DNA of 38,767 nt, from NCBI GenBank assembly GCA_001247695.2, contig LGRX02025888.1:1-38767 (forward strand). Direction: 5' to 3'. The DNA is from Cymbomonas tetramitiformis (taxonomy: Eukaryota > Chlorophyta > Pyramimonadophyceae > Pyramimonadales > Pyramimonadaceae). The position numbers and the translations under genes were made by a program. Of the stretch, positions 25,968-35,908 are shown one piece after another (the stretch's first letter is position 1; each line of letters opens with the position of its first letter). The notes below the pieces were generated by a model. The model saw only the letters and a program-made list of their open reading frames with translations. It searched no databases and was not told the origin of the DNA.

Positions 25968-28371
25968 CGGAACGCATGTGAATTGCGAAATGGTTTCCGA
26001 AATCTATCCAACTAGTTAAGGATGTCATCATCGAAAGCGAAAGCACCACAAGAACACGAGCGAAGGGAATCGGACGGGCGGTGCGATGCCTTGAAATCTT
26101 ATTCCGACGTGGCGCGCCGCGATGCTCGTATTTCTGAGTGTCGCCCTTCGTTGAAAGCGTCGCGTTCATGGGCTCGTGGCGCAGTGGTATCAAAGGGAGT
26201 AACTATATAGTAGTATCGGAGCTTGGTGGTATACGAGACACGACTGCAGTAACAACGCATGTGACACACCACGTAAATCAAATTGACCGCTAGATTATAG
26301 GAATCTGTATAGTATTCCAAATCTACGATGTCGATGCCGAAATGAACCTTAGCTTGTAACTTGTAATCGGTGTGGGGAACTCGGAAAAATTAACACTGGC
26401 ATCCCGAAGTTCGGGATGTTGTGAATTTCCTGACAAGTTACGGATCACAAGTTAAGGTCATCGATGTCATGAAAAAAAGGGAATCTATGACCTTAACTTG
26501 TAATCCGTAACCTGTAATCAAAAATCGGAACCTCCCTATCGTGTCTCTCGTCTGTCTGTGAATCACGTTCTGTCATTTGACCAAACCACACGACAGCCAC
26601 ACTGAACCCCCGCCCCGCCCGACTTCAAATGTTCAGCTGTTTGCTGCGCAGTGCGTTCCTTGCGATAATAAGATTATTCTAGCCACATGACTGGCATGGC
26701 ATGCCACACAAGTTTGTTTGACGACCAAATACAAAGGATTTCAGGTCCATGAAACACGAATCCAGCGGAGCATGCTCATCGTGGGCCCCTTTTTGGGGTG
26801 ACTGTTTTTGCAGTGCAGGCAAGTGGCAAAAGCTTCCGTACACGGTGAAGATCGCTAACATTTTCTGCCTTCTTTCGCACTGTTGCCTTCCTCTGACTTC
26901 GACAACCTTCAAGCGAGCAGAGGCTGAGTAAGCGAACGAGTGACCTTCCGCGATTGCGTCGCGTTGCGATGGGTTTGGACCGTGTCATTTCGTTCTCGGA
27001 CCCTTCCGCCGTGGAGCAGTGCGGCGTGGAGCTTGTCGAATGGAAGCAGGCTTACAAACTCATAACTGACTGTCAGGTTAACAGCTGCATTCTCGTTTTC
27101 TTCAGTCTGTGTCGCCTTCAGCATCCTACTTGCCAAGGCTATCTCATCCTGTTTGCGTGGAATGGTTGGAAAGGCATTTGCAATTTCCAGCTACCACCTG
27201 TTATTCTTAGCTGCGCCATATTTGAGATATCCTCGTCGTTCGCTCCGTAAACGAGCATTCTTCACTCACGTTCGAGGCTGAACGTTTCGAAAACAATTTT
27301 GCTGTGCCTGTCTCCACTCACTCCTCTTGCACCTGCACCTTCGCAGGCACACAGCTTTTATTTCAACAGCTTCTCACAATCGCAGCTCGCTACTGCCTGT
27401 GAAGAAAGCGTCGCCATCAAAGCTCGAAAGAATTTGCTTGTCATCAAGCAGGGTGACGAGGTCCGTACTGCTGCCTTTCCAGGAACAACTTATCTGACTT
27501 GGAAGTTAAAGCCTGAAAGTTTCCCGTACCATGCAGGCCAGCTTTGTGGGCCTTATCCTGCGAGGCTCCATGAACGTCGTTCAGAAGGGTGCGATCGTGT
27601 ACGGTGCGCTCTCGTTGCTCGTTCCACAGTCACTGGATGGTGTAACAACTTGTTGCGACTTTCCCACCTGCATTTCCATAGTAGTAGGTCTGACTGAACC
27701 CTCCATGAAGCTAGTGAAGTTCTGCCTGCGGTTTGGCTCGGAGAATGCCAGCTTTTTCTCAATCACGCTCAACCTCGAATACGCCGAGACTGGATTCTCG
27801 TCGTCCATCGGGAAGATGACACCCGTCCCTGAGAAAGGCACTCTTGTTTCCTTGCGCCACCCGCGTCATTGTGCGGTAAGCTCTGCCTGGCCTTGTTACG
27901 TGTGTAAACGAGTTTCTGTCCCATCGTCTGACCTGCTCAACCGGGGAAATGGACAGTGATAAAGGAGGGTGACTTCGTCGGCGACCTCGGGCTCTTTCAG
28001 GTGCTGCATCAGGTCTCCTTTAGCGTCCCATGCACTGTTTTCACTTGACCTCTCACACTGAATCCTCGAGTGACAATGCTGGGCCATCGAACAGTCGCCT
28101 TACGGATTGCTTGGATGGGTCACTCTCATCAAAGTTACTGCGAATCTGCGTCTGCTGCCAATGGCTCTCAAGTTTGATGCGTGTGTGAATCACCGACTTG
28201 TGCATGTTGCTTGGAGTATCGAGTAAGGGAACACCGAGCTTTTGTAGTGCTGTGCCTGATATGGGTGTGGGGCTCCTCGGGTGATTTGAGTGAGCCCCAC
28301 ACCCGCGGGCGCTCCTCAAATCTCTCAGCGCATGTTATGGCCTCCGCTGCTCTTGCGCGCTTTTTCCTTCC
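25968..28371. other. Unassigned DNA, no confident gene
   Basis: Open frames up to 142 codons exist on both strands. The best-looking coding stretch is near 27390-27530 on the plus strand (VAIKARKNLLVIKQGDEVRT, then TTYLTWKLKPES), which reads like a beta-sandwich exon, preceded by a possible acceptor TTCGCAG at 27345. I cannot connect it to a gene or family. A tRNA-A-box-like TGGCGCAGTGG lies near 26177, but without a B box or T loop. Confidence 0.35.
26436..26512. repeat. Inverted repeat, 25 bp arms, 27 bp loop
   Basis: 26436-26460 and 26488-26512 are complementary at 23 of 25 positions (core TTAAGGTCA / TGACCTTAA). A related CTTGTAACTTGTAATC sequence lies near 26352, and TCCCGAA-G-TTCGGGA lies at 26402-26416. 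It could be a remnant of a foldback/MITE-type element or a structured RNA hairpin. Confidence 0.7.
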
Positions 28372-29024
28372 ACTGGAGTGCTGGCGGGCTTCGGCCGGCG
28401 CGCCTCACGCCCAGTATGTGACGTCCCTGGAGTGCTGGCGGGCTTCGGCCGGCGTGCCTCACGCCCAGTATGTGACGTCACTGGAGTGCTGGCGGGCTTC
28501 GGCCGGCGTGCCTCACGCCCAGTATGTGACGTCACCGGAGTGCTGGCGGGCTTCGGCCGGCGTGCCTCACGCCCAGTATGTGACGTCACTGGAGTGCTGG
28601 CGGGCTTTGGCCGGCGTGCCTCACGCCCAGTATGTGACGTCACTGGAGTGCTGGCGGGCTTCGGCCGGCGTGCCTCACGCCCAGTATGTGACGTCACTGG
28701 AGTGCTGGCGGGCTTCGGCCGGCGTGCCTCACGCCCAGTATGTGACGTCCCTGGAGTGCTGGCGGGCTTCGGCCGGCGTGCCTCACGCCCAGTATGTGAC
28801 GTCACCGGAGTGCTGGCGGGCTTCGGCCGGTGTGCCTCACGCCCAGTATGTGACGTCACTGGAGTGCTGGCTGGCTTCGGCCGGCGTGCCTCACGCCCAG
28901 TATGTGACGTCACCGGAGTGCTGGCGGGCTTCGGCCGGTGTGCCTCACGCCCAGTATGTGACGTCACCGGAGTGCTGGCGGGCTTCGGCCGGCGTGCCTC
29001 ACGCCCAGTATGTGACGACACTGG
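28372..29024. repeat. 54 bp minisatellite, 12 copies, with CRE-like palindromes
   Basis: The unit contains GTGCTGGCGGGCTTCGGCC, then CCTCACGCCCAGTATGTGAC; starts of GTGCTGG are at 28377, 28431 and every 54 bp to 28971. Copies are nearly identical. Each ends in TGACGTCA (9 of 12) or a one- or two-base variant. Because 54 is divisible by 3, several frames on both strands stay open, producing artificial 18-residue repeat proteins. I do not annotate these as genes. Confidence 0.9.
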
Positions 29025-29839
29025 ACAGTCTGCCTCTGTTGCGGATGACTTGAATGCGAGGCGCTCCCTCGTCCGGTGCATATCCGTTTCCCTAACTCGA
29101 TAAAATGGTGCAATCGGCATGCAGGGCGGCCTTCGCACGGCGGATGTGGTGAGTGCGGAGGATGATACGGTGTTCGTGGCATTCCCTATGCATCTGGACA
29201 TCCACCCCACCGCCTCTATTGAAAATCCCGAGACATGGTTGAAGCTGCTGAAGATGTGGGCCAAGTCCTCCTTCACCAAACTCGTCATGCCAAGCGTCGG
29301 TCGGTGCGTTCTGACGAATTTCAGAAGCGTAGCAACTGTGACCGGAAGAAGTACCGGCCGCGTCATTGTCCTCCATCGTGCGGTACAGTCAGGTTCATTT
29401 TTACTCCATTCAGACCGTTCTGCACGATGTAGAATGATGACGCGGCAGGTACTTCTTGATGTCATCGTTGTCGATACTCTCCCGTTCTGCTATGATGTGG
29501 GTCACAGTTTTTGCATCTTGCCCAAGCAAACCAAAGCCATTCCACAGCGTGCCAAAGGGCATGGCCGAAACGAGTTTGAGGCTTGTTGCAACTGAGCCTG
29601 CCGGAAGAAGCACATGTTTACCAGCCCTGCCAAACCGACGCCACGCGGTGTGTAAGTGTGGTATGACTTGTAAGACTGTATTGCAAACCTTCGATACTAG
29701 AACCACCTGTGAGTGCACACGCCATCGCCGGTGTTGAGCAAACCTAGGGGTGAGGCCCACTACTTGGTAGCTCCATAGCTCCTCACGACTGAGAATTGCG
29801 CTAAGCCGAATTAGGGGCTATTGTAATAGGCCTTCTCTA
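29025..29839. other. Unassigned stretch with diverged tandem and inverted repeats
   Basis: Two segments about 256 bp apart (around 29250-29360 and 29505-29615) share collinear sequence such as GATGTGGG, GCAACTG and CCGGAAGAAG. 29348-29381 and 29422-29455 form an inverted repeat with 29 of 34 matches. Open frames of up to 376 codons exist on both strands, partly inherited from the adjacent minisatellite. No domain was recognised. Confidence 0.4.
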
Positions 29840-29984
29840 ACCCTTCACCGCTGGGAGATATCTGGCCCTGCCCACCCTTCACCGCTGGGAGATATCTGGC
29901 CCTGCCCACCCTTCACCGCTGGGAGATATCTGGCCCTGCCCACCCTTCACCGCTGGGAGATATCTGGCCCTGCCCACCCTTCTG
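29840..29984. repeat. 34 bp tandem repeat, 4 copies
   Basis: The unit is ACCCTTCACCGCTGGGAGAT followed by ATCTGGCCCTGCCC, in four essentially identical copies from 29840 to 29975 plus a partial unit. Confidence 0.9.
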
Positions 29985-30271
29985 TCCTCCAGTCCTCGAG
30001 CACGCCGTTCCACGAATTATTGCATTTCAGCTTGCTGCCTAAGAACAGCTGACAATTTTGTCTCTGAAATATACCCTTAATGGGCACCTCTAGCAGGTTC
30101 ATTGCGTTCCGTTGCCACTTGTGACAGTGATTTCCGTCCACTGGTACTTTGGCGGGTCCACACCACACCTCTGATGAGAGTGTTTTGGCATGCACAATGC
30201 AAACCCTGTGCTGAGTGCGTTTTGGATTTGTTGCAGATCATGAAAATGTAGGCAAAGCAGTATCTTTTCAG

Positions 30272-30437
30272 CCCCGTGCACACCCTTTGCCGAGCGCGCT
30301 TTGTCGTGCCCCGTGCACACCCTTTGCCGAGCGCGCTTTGGCGTGCCCCGTGCACACCCTTTGCCGAGCGCGCTTTGGCGTGCCCCGTGCACACCCTTTG
30401 CCGAGCGCGCTTTGGCGTGCCCCGTGCACACCTTTTG
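30272..30437. repeat. 37 bp minisatellite, interrupted by the second YR element
   Basis: CCCCGTGCACACCCTTTGCC followed by GAGCGCGCTTTGGCGTG repeats at 30272, 30309, 30346 and 30383, with a partial fifth copy 30420-30437. That copy matches the unit up to CACACC-TTTTG and then switches abruptly to the retrotransposon repeat A1 at 30438. The array was therefore the insertion target, or it is cut by the element. Confidence 0.9.
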
Positions 30438-30752
30438 GTTTAGCTATAAGCGATGAGAATCAGCGACAGAGGCGATGAGTTTCAAGTGTTTTTATGCGGA
30501 ATATGGCAGGCGTTATGCAGCACCGTCCGATCTGATCTGATTAGATCGACCCTTAGATTGCAGTTATTCTGACAGTGACATCGGATCTGAGAGTATGACA
30601 CTGTTATCGAGGGACTATGACAATGTCACATCGAAACTCGGCCGCCTAGGATTCTGAGAGTTGAATAAAGCAATCGAAGAAACAATTCCTGGTAATCAGT
30701 TGGAACTGTTCCAATCTGACTAACTGCTGTAATTATTCTTGCTTTAAGCTTC
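30438..30752 (+). repeat. Split direct repeat A1 (315 bp)
   Basis: Identical to A2 (38311-38625), from GTTTAGCTATAAGCG to TTTAAGCTTC. It contains AATAAA (30664-30669). ORF1 starts 24 bp after it. The left flank is the 37 bp minisatellite. Confidence 0.9.
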
Positions 30753-30775
30753 TAGAAAATTCCGACTTTGCCGTC

Positions 30776-33412
30776 ATGGCTTCGAAGTTAGCTCCCCCTT
30801 CTACTGGTATCTTTTCAGATGACTTTACTCAGTTGGACCTGGCTCGATTGGAACAACTTCTTTCTTCTTACAAACTGGTGGCACCGGCAGACCCTAATTT
30901 GGTGGGCTGTATTCTGCACTTTGCTTCTCGTATCGACGACTTGATTGCATATGCCCGTCGTGGTGAACCCTGTGAGGCCACGATTCTGCAGTCTTTTCAT
31001 ACTCTGATTTCACAGGTATCGCCGGGCTCAGAGTCACGAGCTTTGATTGACGTCGAGGCACCTCTAATTCCTGGTATCGTTGAGGAGATGTTAACTTACG
31101 CGTACGGGATTCGTATCCGTCAACTTCGTGAGCCTTCTTTTGGTTGTCCTGGACGTGTGGCGTACGGTTTCTGTGGCGAGATGGATTGTTTTGAGCAGTA
31201 CCGTACCACTCCCACTTCCAGTGCGTACGGGACATGTGGTCTCAAGATTTGCAGCGTGAATAAGGTATCTACGCATATGGTACATCACAACCAGGAGCGA
31301 TTGCGTCAGAATAACTGTTTTTTTCTGAGTGACCTTCCTTACTGTCGGGCGATTACATGCGAGAGCGAGTCGCAAGATTACGTACGTTGTCGCGTCTGCG
31401 CGGCTGTGATTCATAAAGAGTGTCTGGATGAATTCTTCGATGTTGGTAACTACGCCTTTTTCCGTGGAGACCGTAGTCACTTTATCTGTACGGATTGCTT
31501 TCTACCTTTCCCTGAGCTAACGATGATGTATATTTCAGCGCGAAAGCCGCAGGAGGAGATCAGCGTGTTGGTGATTCTACCTTTTCACGTTTCGCCCGCG
31601 AGTCAACGGGCGTACAGTCGTTTGCTGGAGACCTATAAGGGATTTGCAGGTCCGGAGTTGGCCTTTATGGGGGACTTCGATGAGCTGTCTGATGTGGACC
31701 CGGTCGGAGCGGATGATTCGTCCCCGCGCGTTTTGGAGCCTGCGCAGAACCGTTTAGTTGAGATGCGAACTCAGCTTCTGAGCAGCCTGAGCCGCACGCG
31801 CTCACGTTGTCAAAGAACGTCGGGTGGATCGACAGCGGGTAGTGAACTCAGTTCAGACGGTGGTTTGCAGCGGGGCAGTCCTATTCGGGCGGAACTGGTT
31901 GCTCAACTCAGCGCAGTTCGTTCTTTGAAGAAGTCTGAACCCGTTCCCTTAACCTTGGCCGGTGCAGGAGGACACGTGGGACCCTCGGCTGGGCTTCTAT
32001 CTGCTAGCGAGGCTGTCGCGCGATATGTCGCACCTGGACTCCGCGCTGAGCAGCCTTCCCTTGGTGTCACCGCGACCGCACCGACAGCGACATCTCAGCC
32101 TTCTAACTTGCTTGGTGGAATATCTGCGGTCGAGCCCATGGCGCACGCGCTGCTACCGCCCGATCGTGGAGTCCGGCGTTTCGCGGAGAGTGAAGTACCT
32201 TTGGGAAGTTTCGGTCAAGCTGGTAATTACATCCAGCCTGAACAGTTATCTGGTGGTCTTCATAATATAAATATTACGGCAACTGGCACTGGACACTTGG
32301 ACACTCACGTTGCTTCTTTGATGCCTGGTGTAGCGCCCACGACTACGGCACCGGGGCCACCCGCGACTGTACCAAGCGGAGGTAACGCACTGTCTTTCGA
32401 GGATCTCTTGAGCGCGACTGTTGTTTCCCACGGCTTGACGGATTTAGTTACGGGAGCTATTGATGGTCTGACCCTGCGTGACCCGGCGAGTCCTTCTTAC
32501 CCGGGTAGAGAGATGATGGAGAACTACTCTGGTAATAGTACTGACAGTGCGTCGCGCAAGCAGATGCAGCGGATTATGCAGAGCGACACGCTGGGTGCCA
32601 GTTCGGAGTTCCAGTACACTCCTTTTCAGGAGCGTGCCGGGGATCTGATTCAGGATGGGGCAACTTTGCGCGTTAAAGACAAACTTCAGTTCCCTCGCGT
32701 GGATCGTTTCCTGAGTTGGTGTAGGCGTCGATGTGAGGACTGGGAGCGTATTCGCGACAGTGGGATTGGGGTGTTCACTTACAACCCGGATCCCGCGAGT
32801 CCGTTTAAGGCGCACTATCGTACCGCAGTGATGATTGTTGCTCGTTATGAGTTCCTTATGGAACTGGTAGAGTACGTTCGGACTGAGATGCCCCACGTCC
32901 CGTTCGAGGCTACTTATGTCCTGATTACGTCGTACTATGTCACGGCACGCTGGACAAAGCAGCCTTTCACCACGGCGTTAAGTGAGGATCGTGACTTACT
33001 GCGATTGGGTTCCGAGAAGTTCACCACGGTGTCTGCTCGCCGTGAGAACTTACGCCGTTTGGTGATGGAGTCCTTTCCCACGGTTGCTTTTCAGCGAGTC
33101 CTGGCCCGTACGGGCTATGTTCCTACTCCAATGGTGCAGGGGGCTGGTTTACTTCCGGCCCCCCCTCAGTCTGGTGTGCTGTCGCCCCCGTCTGGGGCTG
33201 GGGCAGTCGTGCCTCCGGTGGCCTCCCGCCCGTGCCCTCTCTGCGGCAGCAGCGAGCACAGCTATTATGCTGGGAACTACACCCATACAGGCACTATTAC
33301 CCGTGCGTGTAACCGAGTGAAGAGAGTGGACGGTGTCAAGATGAAGTGCGTGAAGAAGCACGCCTTTTCTGGTCCCTTGATGACACCGTGTGACTACACC
33401 GAGACCGTTTGA
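30776..33412 (+). CDS. ORF1, Gag-like protein with PHD-like zinc finger (878 aa)
   Basis: The start is the ATG of MASKLAPPSTG, 24 bp after repeat A1. Residues 1-120 are helical. Residues 190-241 contain C190, C195, C205-x2-C208-x4-H213-x2-C216 and C238-x2-C241. The last three pairs fit PHD/RING spacing exactly; the first pair (x4) is unusual. Residues 330-560 are Ser/Gly/Pro-rich and probably disordered. A helical domain at about 600-790 may be the capsid-like part (FPRVDRFLSWCRRRCEDW). The end has a Cys/His cluster starting CPLCGSSEHSYY. It ends at TGA 33410-33412, and the following 69 bp plus the RT ORF are open in the same frame. Likely RNA binding and particle formation; the zinc finger could target chromatin. 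Confidence 0.75.
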   Translation: MASKLAPPSTGIFSDDFTQLDLARLEQLLSSYKLVAPADPNLVGCILHFASRIDDLIAYARRGEPCEATILQSFHTLISQVSPGSESRALIDVEAPLIPGIVEEMLTYAYGIRIRQLREPSFGCPGRVAYGFCGEMDCFEQYRTTPTSSAYGTCGLKICSVNKVSTHMVHHNQERLRQNNCFFLSDLPYCRAITCESESQDYVRCRVCAAVIHKECLDEFFDVGNYAFFRGDRSHFICTDCFLPFPELTMMYISARKPQEEISVLVILPFHVSPASQRAYSRLLETYKGFAGPELAFMGDFDELSDVDPVGADDSSPRVLEPAQNRLVEMRTQLLSSLSRTRSRCQRTSGGSTAGSELSSDGGLQRGSPIRAELVAQLSAVRSLKKSEPVPLTLAGAGGHVGPSAGLLSASEAVARYVAPGLRAEQPSLGVTATAPTATSQPSNLLGGISAVEPMAHALLPPDRGVRRFAESEVPLGSFGQAGNYIQPEQLSGGLHNINITATGTGHLDTHVASLMPGVAPTTTAPGPPATVPSGGNALSFEDLLSATVVSHGLTDLVTGAIDGLTLRDPASPSYPGREMMENYSGNSTDSASRKQMQRIMQSDTLGASSEFQYTPFQERAGDLIQDGATLRVKDKLQFPRVDRFLSWCRRRCEDWERIRDSGIGVFTYNPDPASPFKAHYRTAVMIVARYEFLMELVEYVRTEMPHVPFEATYVLITSYYVTARWTKQPFTTALSEDRDLLRLGSEKFTTVSARRENLRRLVMESFPTVAFQRVLARTGYVPTPMVQGAGLLPAPPQSGVLSPPSGAGAVVPPVASRPCPLCGSSEHSYYAGNYTHTGTITRACNRVKRVDGVKMKCVKKHAFSGPLMTPCDYTETV
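33410..33412 (+). promoter_or_regulatory. In-frame UGA between ORF1 and pol, candidate readthrough stop
   Basis: ORF1 (frame of 30776) and the RT ORF (open to 35908) share one reading frame, and only this TGA (context GTT TGA AGT CTC) separates them. The RT frame has no ATG until 33737. Stop-codon suppression would yield a Gag-Pol fusion at low level, as in some gammaretroviruses. Initiation at 33737 is the alternative. Confidence 0.5.
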
Positions 33413-35908
33413 AGTCTCGGCAAGCAGTTAGCAGGTATTCAAGACACAGAACCCTCCCCGTTACAGTCTGTTCTTTGGCCTTTGTCGTCCGAAACACCAT
33501 CTGATGGCTTGGACACTGGTCTGGACTCTGTCTGTTGCGACGCGCGGCCTGTGCCTTCGGTATCTCATGCCACACAGCCAGCTCCGCGCTCAACACAGGT
33601 TCCTGTCTTAGCTTCTGAAGCGCCTACTACTGCGGAGCCTTTTCAGGCAGTCCGTGGTCTTCACTCCTTATTGCTCAGAGAGTTAGTCTATTGGTATGAC
33701 ACTCCTGAAGGTTGCCCTGTTCCTGGTGATCCACTTATGTTTGACGCCTACACAGACAGTGGCCAGGTATTTAAACGGCAACTCATGACACTGGGTACCC
33801 GGCTCTATTCTGGAGTCTCTCTTACTCCTGATGAGTGTATCTTCCGGGACCGAATACACTGGGTACGTCTGCGAGCCTCGGGCTCCAGGCACACTTTTAT
33901 GGTTGTCTACACTTCTGATGGTTATCACCGGCTGCTGGTTCTGAAGGTTCCGCCTCGGAAATTTTCTTCTCCCGAGGCGAGGCACCGGCATGCCAGTCGC
34001 CAAATGACCTTCCATGACACTGCTGATGGTCTCTATTCTCCTGGAGTCCGCTATACAGCGGCCCTTTATGATTGGTTTCAACCTGGTGAGGAGGCACTTC
34101 AGCAATCTTGTCGTGAAGGCCACCGTATGAACTTTGTGGCCAAGCCTGCTCGTTTTAAGCGGGACAACCACCCTACTTGCTATGAGCACGCTGACCGGTC
34201 TGAGGCAGACCTGCTCCGGTCGGTTGAGCGAGGGGTCTTGGAGGGGCCATTACATTATGAGCCCTGGTGTGTGACTCAAATTGGGTCTCTTTATTGTCCG
34301 GTGAAGGACAAGTTCCGAAACATCTGGAACGCCCGCACGTCTCGGGTTAATGAGTCCATGGCGCCGGCTCCTGCTGAGTATGACTACCTTCAGCCGGTGT
34401 TATCCTTGCAGCGACCCCGTTGCCTTCAGGGTGGGTGGGACCTGAAGGACGCCTTCTGGAATAATCCCCGTTGGCAGCCTCATTGTGACTATATGGGGGT
34501 CCAACTGCCGTTGTCCAAGGACTTCTATCGGGCACGGTTTGACATGTTCGGGTTCTCGGATGCACCGAAGCACCAGGCCGAGATGGCTCAAGTCTTCAAG
34601 CGGGTCCTGAATGGTACCGTTCATGCTGACGGTCGCTCGGAGTGCACGGGGATCTTTGTGGACGACGGGCACAGTGTTTATGACCGTCAGCTTGGCAAGG
34701 TTGAGAGTGATCGGCGGGCCTTTGCGGAGATCGACCAGTTGGCTGCTCTTGGTGTTCAGGCGTCGGCGCACAAAACTTTCTTGCCGGCTTCAGTGAAAGA
34801 GTATGTGGGCCGGGAGATTCACTCCGAGAGTCAGACAGTGACGCTCTCGAAGGCTCGGGCTGAGAAGTATGGTGCCGCAGCGGGTGACTTGCTCCAGAAG
34901 TATCCTCCAGGCGTTCAGGTGCCCAGGCGTGAGCTGGCCGGTGTTATCGGCAAGCTTCAGTTTGTGGCGCCCCTTATTATTGGTGGACAGAACATGCTAT
35001 CTCCATTGTATGAGGCCCGTGACGCTTTTGTTAATCCCCTGGTGGCCTCCGCACCTGCCAAGATGCGGTGGGACGACGGGGTCTGTGTGCATTTGGATGA
35101 TCGAGCTCGTGGAGAGCTTTCTCGCTTTGTGGGTCATATGGAGGAACGCCCTTCCAGGCGCTATTATTTGTATGAGGGCAAGCCCGAGGTGTCTGGCCTG
35201 TGGTTGGGTCAGCATTCTGGGGACCGTGAGTACCTCACGGGACACTGGCAGACTCCCGAGGGGATCCTGGCGCCTACTATGGATGCGTCGGGATGGCAGG
35301 GGGGCATCGCCCTTCGGGACTGGCGGCACATCCTGTCATTCCCTCCGGATCAGTGTGCTCCTCATAAGAGCTCCAACTTCCGTGAGGCGAGTACAGCGGC
35401 GTCAGCGGCTGAATTGCTGGGTCCGGCGCACCGTGGGGAATGCCTGCTTTTCCGTAGTGACAACTCTACCACGGTGTCGCTGATCAACAAGCAGGGTACT
35501 ATGGCCCCAGCTCTTTGGGAGGGCGGTGAGCGAATCTTTAGTGCGGCCCGTATGTATGATCTGGACCTCGCCTGTGAGCATATCCCTGGGTTGGAGAATG
35601 GCCTCTCGGATGGTCTCTCCCGTTATGTGCGCCGGAAGGATTATTCCGACTGGCAGTACAGGAGGGACGAGTTCCTCTCAGTTCAGTCAGAATTGGCCAG
35701 ACCCTTTACCCTGGATGGTGGTGCGGACCCGGTGGGCACTAATGCTCACCTGCCCCGTTATTGCTCGGAGGTGGACAGCTTCTTGGCCCGTTCTTTGGCC
35801 GGTGAGGCGGTGTATGCTAACCCGACTATGCCCTTATCCGGGAGTATCTGCTGCATTTCTTGCAGTGTCAGCGGGACTCGCCGTATGACACGTCGGGTAC
35901 CTTTGTAG
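33413..35908 (+). CDS. Pol: reverse transcriptase and RNase H of the Ngaro/PAT-like element
   Basis: The open frame begins directly after the UGA; the first ATG is at 33737. RT motifs are IGSLYCPVKDKFRNIWNAR, GGWDLKDAFWNNP (first catalytic Asp), FDMFGFSDAPKHQAEM, and FVDD at 34655-34666 (YVDD type with Phe). RNase H follows: TMDASGWQGGIAL, FREASTAASAAELL, LLFRSDNSTTVSLINKQG and GLENGLSDGLSR, a complete acidic set. After about 35835 the family continues in another frame (see the next entry), so the last 24 codons of this frame are probably not native. It makes cDNA and removes template RNA. Confidence 0.85.
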   Translation, partial: SLGKQLAGIQDTEPSPLQSVLWPLSSETPSDGLDTGLDSVCCDARPVPSVSHATQPAPRSTQVPVLASEAPTTAEPFQAVRGLHSLLLRELVYWYDTPEGCPVPGDPLMFDAYTDSGQVFKRQLMTLGTRLYSGVSLTPDECIFRDRIHWVRLRASGSRHTFMVVYTSDGYHRLLVLKVPPRKFSSPEARHRHASRQMTFHDTADGLYSPGVRYTAALYDWFQPGEEALQQSCREGHRMNFVAKPARFKRDNHPTCYEHADRSEADLLRSVERGVLEGPLHYEPWCVTQIGSLYCPVKDKFRNIWNARTSRVNESMAPAPAEYDYLQPVLSLQRPRCLQGGWDLKDAFWNNPRWQPHCDYMGVQLPLSKDFYRARFDMFGFSDAPKHQAEMAQVFKRVLNGTVHADGRSECTGIFVDDGHSVYDRQLGKVESDRRAFAEIDQLAALGVQASAHKTFLPASVKEYVGREIHSESQTVTLSKARAEKYGAAAGDLLQKYPPGVQVPRRELAGVIGKLQFVAPLIIGGQNMLSPLYEARDAFVNPLVASAPAKMRWDDGVCVHLDDRARGELSRFVGHMEERPSRRYYLYEGKPEVSGLWLGQHSGDREYLTGHWQTPEGILAPTMDASGWQGGIALRDWRHILSFPPDQCAPHKSSNFREASTAASAAELLGPAHRGECLLFRSDNSTTVSLINKQGTMAPALWEGGERIFSAARMYDLDLACEHIPGLENGLSDGLSRYVRRKDYSDWQYRRDEFLSVQSELARPFTLDGGADPVGTNAHLPRYCSEVDSFLARSLAGEAVYANPTMPLSGSICCISCSVSGTRRMTRRVPL

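Noticed and set aside
25886..26037. Continuation of the DIRS-type element past 25967
   Set aside because: Similarity between the two 81 bp repeats stops at 25967 and no element motif follows.
26170..26236. tRNA-like sequence (A box TGGCGCAGTGG, partly paired ends)
   Set aside because: No B box, no T loop and no proper anticodon arm; one mismatch in the supposed acceptor stem.
28181..29465. 18-residue-repeat proteins on both strands of the 54 bp array
   Set aside because: They follow automatically from a stop-free 54 bp unit; no flanking coding evidence on either strand.
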